Shown: positions 58,367 through 64,000 of the stretch, piece by piece | Numbering within the stretch: the stretch's first letter is position 1 | How the letters are laid out: the number at the start of each line of letters is the position of its first letter | Assembly: GCF_000002985.6 (NCBI RefSeq) | Contig: NC_003284.9 | Span: 17,298,001-17,362,000 of the forward strand | From: Caenorhabditis elegans | Lineage: Eukaryota > Nematoda > Chromadorea > Rhabditida > Rhabditidae | Reading direction: 5' to 3' | DNA: 64,000 bases | Notes under the pieces: model-generated | Databases searched by the model: none | The model's input: the letters and a program-made list of their open reading frames with translations, nothing else | Told to the model about the DNA's origin: nothing | Program-made: the position numbers and the translations under genes

Positions 58367-61300
58367 TGTTGATGATAAAGTTTTCACACGAAAAATGCAT
58401 GCATTGTGCAGGGCGTGCGTGAACAGTCGCGAGCCCCGTTTGAAGTCGGCTGCTTTAAAAGCTGTAACGTCAGTGGTCCTTTTTTGGGACAGGCATTTAT
58501 CAATAAAAACAACTTTTTAAAAACTAAGCAATTACACATTTTTGGTATCTTTATTGAAAAATATGTAGAAACCATTTATATGTATTATAAAAAACCAAAC
58601 AAAATGAACAACTTTTTACCTTTTCAAATATTGAAATATTTCAAAATTCAACAAAAAAAACAATTTTCAAGTGTTTTGTTGTGACGGACGTCTCCACTAT
58701 ACACGTGACATATTCAAGTGTTTTTTGAAAAATGTCCTCTACATTATTCTGAAGCGACGTGGCTCCTGGAAGTGCACCACCCCAACCACCCATTTTCTGT
58801 TACCGGATCTCTTTCTTTCAACATTGAGCCACAACTGTTAAGCATTGCCTCGCACATTTCTATGGCCTAATCCGTTTGTTGTCTGAGATTTATGAACACA
58901 TTCTCATTTAGAAGGCATGTGGAGGACAAGCTAAATGACGCGATTTCTAGTTTCTTGCGACATATCATTTGCACGTGGCATTTTTGGTGAAACCACGTCA
59001 GTGTATCAAGCCAATTTTGATAACATGTTTGTGTGTTTCTATAATTCGTGACATTTGTGATGTGTTTTCTCGAAACTTTCTTTTTTTCTGACTAATCAAA
59101 ACTAGTTTTTTCTATATAGGTGACATGAGGTGACATGTCAACCCAATGCTCATCCATCTGTAAATCAGAACGCTCCGATTCACAGAGCAGACTTTTGCTC
59201 TTTTCAATTTTTTTGCTCCGCCCCATACTTTCCAAGCAAAGAAGCCCAAGCACATTTGACCTTTATTTGAGTCTCACTCCATTTCAAAGCGTGATCTATA
59301 ATACCAATTATATTAATAACGTTGCAAGTCATTAATTTTTTTCTTTTTTTTTTCTTCTTTTTCTGCTCTGGAGTTCTATCCAAGTTATTATGAACTCTCC
59401 AAACAATGGAAGTTTGAATTAGGCGGACGTGAGTTTAAAAGTTTCAGAGAATAGTGATGTGTTTCAAGACAATTCTCAAAATGTTGAAAATTTCTATTAG
59501 TTTTGCACCCCATTTTTTCAAAACTTCAACAGATTGTATTTTAGTTTTTGCCTGTTGTATTAAAAATTGTCATTTGACAACTTATTTGCTAGTTTTTTCT
59601 ATAGTTTCATCTCTTTTTTGGTATAAAAAGAACAAAAGTATAACCATTGAAAGTAAAAGTTGGATGCAATATGATATGCAAGTTTTTATTCGAAATCAAA
59701 AAGTTCAAAATAGAGCTGAGGTTTATAACTTTGAAACTTGTTTTTTAATATCTCCTCTACCAGTCTTCACAGTTTTTGTAAAGTTCCTGATTCATTACTC
59801 CTCCTGTCCCATTGTTGTTTTCCGAGAGATCCAAAAATAGAGTATCACTGTAGCAATTGTTTTTAGCTTTTTGTCCTGACGACACTTGTGAGTACAGTTT
59901 CTCTTCAATTTTTTGTTTATTTTTTGTCTTCATCTAATTTTGATTTCAACCAAAGCAGTTGATGTACTGAACATCAAAAATGTCAACGATTGCAAAAATC
60001 AAATTTCCGCTTTCACAAAGTCCTCAACCTTTTCAACTCCATTTCTCATCCGAAATAGAAATATTCATGCAAATTTCCCTGCTGCAACCTTAAAAATTCT
60101 CAGCCGGAAATGGTGGTACACACACCACAACAACTAGAAGTATTTTTCCCTTTTCCCCTTTGTCGGCCACCAATATTATTCAGCTTTTTGCTTGTGTGTG
60201 TGGGGTGTCCTCTGTGAATAAGTAAGATCCATATTAAATTTTACCCTCCCCCCCCCCAAAGCTCCTTTCTTCTCAAGTTATCCCCTTACTCACCCTGTTT
60301 TTGAGGCCCATTTTTTCTCCCGCCATATTGCACACCATAGTTCTGAAAAAGGCAGCCAAAAGAAAACCATGCTCAGAGAAGCATGTCCAAATCTGAAAGA
60401 GGCATATAGTGTGTATGTGTGTGCATAATACAGCTTCATATCAAAAACTGTGAAACACTCGAATTTTCTGATCAATTATTACCACTGTATCTCTAAAATC
60501 ATAAGACTTTTATTAAACATCATATTTTTTCTTCCTCAGCCGCGTTCGAATCTTTATTGGGACTTATCTTTTTATATCATTAGTATTCACATTGCTTTTT
60601 CTTCTTCTTTTCCTTTTCATTTTTCCTCTTATCCTATTTTTCTCGATTTTTTTCCACTTTCCCTCAATTTTTACTAGATTATCCATTATATATCCATTCT
60701 TAATGTGCTTCACTTTTTGTTAGCTCTGTGATTTAAAAATCCATCGCAACGACACAATTTCAACATTGTTCAGGAAATTTTTTTTAGATCATAATTAAGT
60801 TTAAAAAATTATAGGAGAAAACTATTTATTTTTTGTCGACTTCCAAAATGATGAGACACCAACACTAATTAGTTGCATTTTTGACTGTAAGTTAGTGGTG
60901 GCAATAGGTCACAAAAGGTCGACCTGTTACAACTTTGGGCAACATTTGTAGCGACTTCATAGAAAAAAAAGAACCGATAGAGAATTTGAGTAAGGGGCCA
61001 TTCTAATGCAGTTTTCATTTCCAAATTATGATTGGATTGTTGGTGAAGCTGATATAAAATAGGCAGCGACCTTTTTCGGTCTTCTGTAAGTTTCAAATTT
61101 CTAGTAATTATTTGAAATTTTTGCTATTCAATTTAGTCAATCAATTCAAGCATCGAACTTTTACCGTTTCCAAAACGACTTGTATTCAGAGAACCAGCAG
61201 AATAACTCTTAGGCGTGTATATAAAACTATACGATGTATCTAGAATTTTCAGTCTTTGAATTCCTGATGCATATTCGTGAAATAAATTTGAAGGATAAAT

Positions 61301-61754
61301 GTTATCTCATATTTTGAAAAACGAATTAGCATGTCACTAGCATCATGATATCACAGGTGATGGCGAATATGACAAAAATCGCTTTCAGGAAGCCATTGAA
61401 CGTTCACTGGAGGGTGAAAGCAAAATGATGCATATTCTGAATTGATACGTTTTAAGAACTGAAGTTAACCAAATGTTTTAGACATTCAAAATGTGGTGGA
61501 GCTTTTTTTAATCGTATTCCGTTTTTTTTTGCCCTCCTCCCATATGACGTTGTGTTGTTTTTGCATCAAATTGTTGTTGTTTTTATTTACAAAATTTAAC
61601 AAAACAAAATTTAAAAATCCTATTAATATCGTTTTTCGATCGTTTCGCTACAAATAAATACGAAAAAAAGTCCTTATTTTCTTATTATTATGCCAATTTT
61701 CTGTGTTTCAATTTTATATAAATTAGTCTTATTTCCATTTTTCCAAATTTCAGA
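58367..61754. other. intergenic, upstream of the GPCR gene
   Basis: A 128-codon frame at 59454-59840 is hydrophobic and AT-rich, with no motif or splice support. A C10 tract lies at 60248-60257, and a CT-rich stretch spans 60590-60670. No promoter element can be named. Confidence 0.4.
61752..61753 (+). promoter_or_regulatory. probable trans-splice acceptor of the GPCR gene
   Basis: AAATTTCAG ends one nucleotide before the ATG at 61755. An acceptor this close to the start codon is usual for spliced-leader genes in Caenorhabditis. Confidence 0.55.
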
Positions 61755-64000
61755 ATGGATAATTCGACAATGTCCGCGTACGAGGAGGCGTTAGCCCGAT
61801 ATGATAACAATTTGATTAACTTTTCCGCTGTCACCATGACGATATTTTCAATTACCGCGTTACTGGTCAATGTGTACTTGTTGAATGTAAGTTCTATTTT
61901 AAAGTAATGAATCAGGAAATTGAAGTCATGATTTATTTTTTTTGTAAGGTTTTATAATTATATTCTTTTTTATTTTCAATTTTCCATCGCTGAAAATTGC
62001 AATAAAACATAAGAAAAAAAGATCTAAGAATAAAGAGCGTAATCTTCGTTATTTTTTGTTATTTACAAGGTTAAGCTGTCTGCTTACCTAAAAAACTGTC
62101 TGGAGAAGTCTGGAAATTTTAGACTAGTTTCAAAAATCTTTAAGACACATCTTAAGAAAAGATCAGTAACTAATCCCTCACTAATTCATAGATTTAATCC
62201 CCTATATTCCAGTGTGCAAGGTACCTTCGACGGCCGGTATCGGTGAATCTTCGATTGTGTGTGTTCCTGTTGGCATGTGATGCTCTTTGCTCATTGTGCT
62301 ACATTTTCACATATCTCATTAATATCTTCTTCAGTCATTTTTCCAACTGTGCGTCACTTCTGCTAGAAGTAAGTGGGAGGAAACATGGAACAATAGCGTT
62401 TCATGAATCATGTAACATTTAAGAATTTTAGATTAAAAGGTTTTTGTCAGAAATAACTAGGCTGTCAGGGATACAGTTACGGAAAATTGAAAAAGAGAAA
62501 CTTTCGGTTTGTAACAACGTTTTTGTCATTCAAATAATTATGTTTTAAATCAGGTAGTTACAGATTGTTAAGCGACAGTACTGTACCCTTAAAACTACCA
62601 TAGGAAAATCTTATGTTTTATTTTGTTGAATTTGAAATTTTCAATTTCCTTTTGGAGTGGGTTCTTGCTTCTGAAAATTATTTTATAAGTAAAGAGGAGT
62701 GGATTGTAAATTTAGAAACTATATTTTTTCAGCGAAAATTGTTTTATAAAAATGCGCAAATAATTGTAGCCGACTTATAGCTAATTTAAAGATAATCATT
62801 AAAAGGCGAAAAATCAATTTTGAAGAAAATTTACAGGGTTTAGTTACAATAGAAACACGCTCTGAAAGACTTCCGTTGAAAGTTGGAATGCTACAGAGTT
62901 CAGCTATAAATTTCAACTAACAAAAACATGTCAAACTACCAATTTCTCTACATTCTCAATTTCAGGTGATAAAAATGTCCACCTTCACTGCTTCGGTGGT
63001 CACTCTCTCCGCGTTGGCGTTCAACCATTATGTGGGAATAGTGTACCCTCTTCACCGAAATGCTATTACCCCAAGAATCGTTAAACTGACGGTGATACTT
63101 GCCTATGCAATACCTATGAGCATCTATCTAGCAATATTTACCATTTTCCCTGGAGGTAAGTCTTTGAGTAATTGAATTCATTTAACTAGTTAATCCAGGT
63201 CTTCGAGCTCCAATCGCCTTTGCATTTTTCAACCGAGAAGGGTGTATGGGTAATGCTATTTATAGTAAGTTTCTCAATTGGGAAGACCATTGAATATTAA
63301 ACTGACATTTCCAGGAAACAATTTCTTCCGAGCTTCCCTGGTTTGCCCGTTTATCTTCTTTATTTTCATGTTATCATTCCTTTATATGCACATTGTGATT
63401 CATATGCGAAAGATCTCCCGTGATCCTCTGCTCAACAACAAAAACAATCGAAGAAACAACCGAAAACTACTCATTACAATCCTTTTGCTGGCTGGTTCCG
63501 CGTGTGCCGGTTGGCTTCCGACTTCCTTAAATTTCTTGTTGCCATTGGTGATAACCATGCCCACACGAGGAAGGTTGTATCTTGGGTAAGTTGCAGGTCT
63601 TATGTGGTAGATAATTTTATGGGGTTTGAAATGGGTTTTTTTTCTCAAACTCTTATTTTCCAGAATTCTTGCCCAATTCCTACACGTTGTGAAACTATTG
63701 GCAGACGCGTTCATTTACGCTCGGCGGCTGATTGAAATCAAGTATGCAATCTTCGTATTCAACCAGAAAACCAAACACCAGATACTTCGCAAACTTCGCA
63801 TACGTCAGTTGTTCTCCAGAAAATCTAAAATATACAAAAATATTTCAGGGCATGCAAACGAAAAAGAGCAAACTTATGTTCCACCAGAATTTCAAAGATA
63901 TTTGATAGAAACCAAAGAAAATCGATCAGTGAGATCGAAAAGGGTGAAGAGCGAGTTTCAGTCTACCGACAAAAAGCGGGCCGGGTCGGAAAAGCAGAAG
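61755..64000 (+). CDS. rhodopsin-like G protein-coupled receptor, 3' end outside window
   Basis: Seven exons, 61755-61886, 62213-62368, 62966-63155, 63199-63264, 63315-63585, 63664-63803 and 63849-64000, give 369 residues with no stop before the edge. The N-terminus has N-glycosylation sites (NST, NFS). TM1 is about 22-44. TM2 contains LLACDAL, the conserved Asp. C90 and the Cys in NREGCMG can form the usual TM3-ECL2 disulphide. TM3 ends [15 protein letters not shown], so NHY (116-118) replaces DRY. TM6 has ACAGWLP, in place of CWxP. TM7 has [11 protein letters not shown], in place of NPxxY. A basic tail follows ([14 protein letters not shown]). The last 45-nt intron (63804-63848) is a multiple of three and free of stops, so it could be retained. 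It is a family A receptor, but neither ligand nor subfamily can be assigned from the motifs. Confidence 0.9.

Noticed and set aside
59454..59840. 128-codon hydrophobic plus-strand frame
   Set aside because: No motif, AT-rich codons, no splice or trans-splice context. Long for chance but not enough to call a gene.
1..64000. CRISPR arrays, bacterial operons or prophage
   Set aside because: The genes are intron-rich and eukaryotic throughout; tandem repeats present are minisatellites without spacer structure.

Overview
The window looks like nuclear DNA from a Caenorhabditis nematode, very probably C. elegans or a close relative. It is AT-rich, introns are mostly short and end in the worm acceptor TTTCAG, and start codons often sit just behind such an acceptor, as expected for trans-splicing. 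The protein families agree: F-box/FTH and F-box/FBA_2 proteins, and a patched-related (PTR) protein. Short palindromic transposons of worm type are also frequent.

Layout. 1-3.3 kb is repeat-rich and contains an inverted-repeat element and a 582-bp solo LTR with a perfect 5-bp target duplication. 3.4-3.9 kb (minus strand) is the C-terminal half of a short-chain dehydrogenase with no N-terminal half. 4.75-5.83 kb is an intact four-exon F-box/FTH gene. 7.43-8.33 kb is an F-box/FBA_2 gene broken by a one-base frameshift. 11.9-13.85 kb is a dense block of nested tandem repeats, including 40-bp units that each carry a near-perfect heat shock element. 20.6-28.0 kb is a 20-exon gene for a 961-residue PTR protein of the RND permease superfamily; every splice phase joins cleanly. 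36.1-38.0 and 39.3-40.6 kb are two small genes for single-pass membrane proteins. 42.8-44.2 kb is a four-exon gene for a 216-residue protein whose C-terminal half resembles a SAM/Pointed domain. 46.08-48.31 kb is a 2.23-kb foldback transposon with a 9-bp target duplication, best explained as a non-autonomous Mutator-like element. 48-61.7 kb has no gene I can support and holds three further palindromic elements. From 61.75 kb to the window edge runs a rhodopsin-type GPCR gene with an NHY triplet where DRY is usual; it is cut by the edge.

No operon or shared pathway links these genes. The two F-box genes would supply substrate-binding subunits of SCF ubiquitin ligases. PTR proteins act in lipid/sterol handling and cuticle or epidermal biology. 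The GPCR, the small membrane proteins and the SAM-like protein are separate units on the plus strand. The most unusual items are the heat-shock-element satellite and the foldback element. No gene was recognised with enough certainty to give a numbered symbol.
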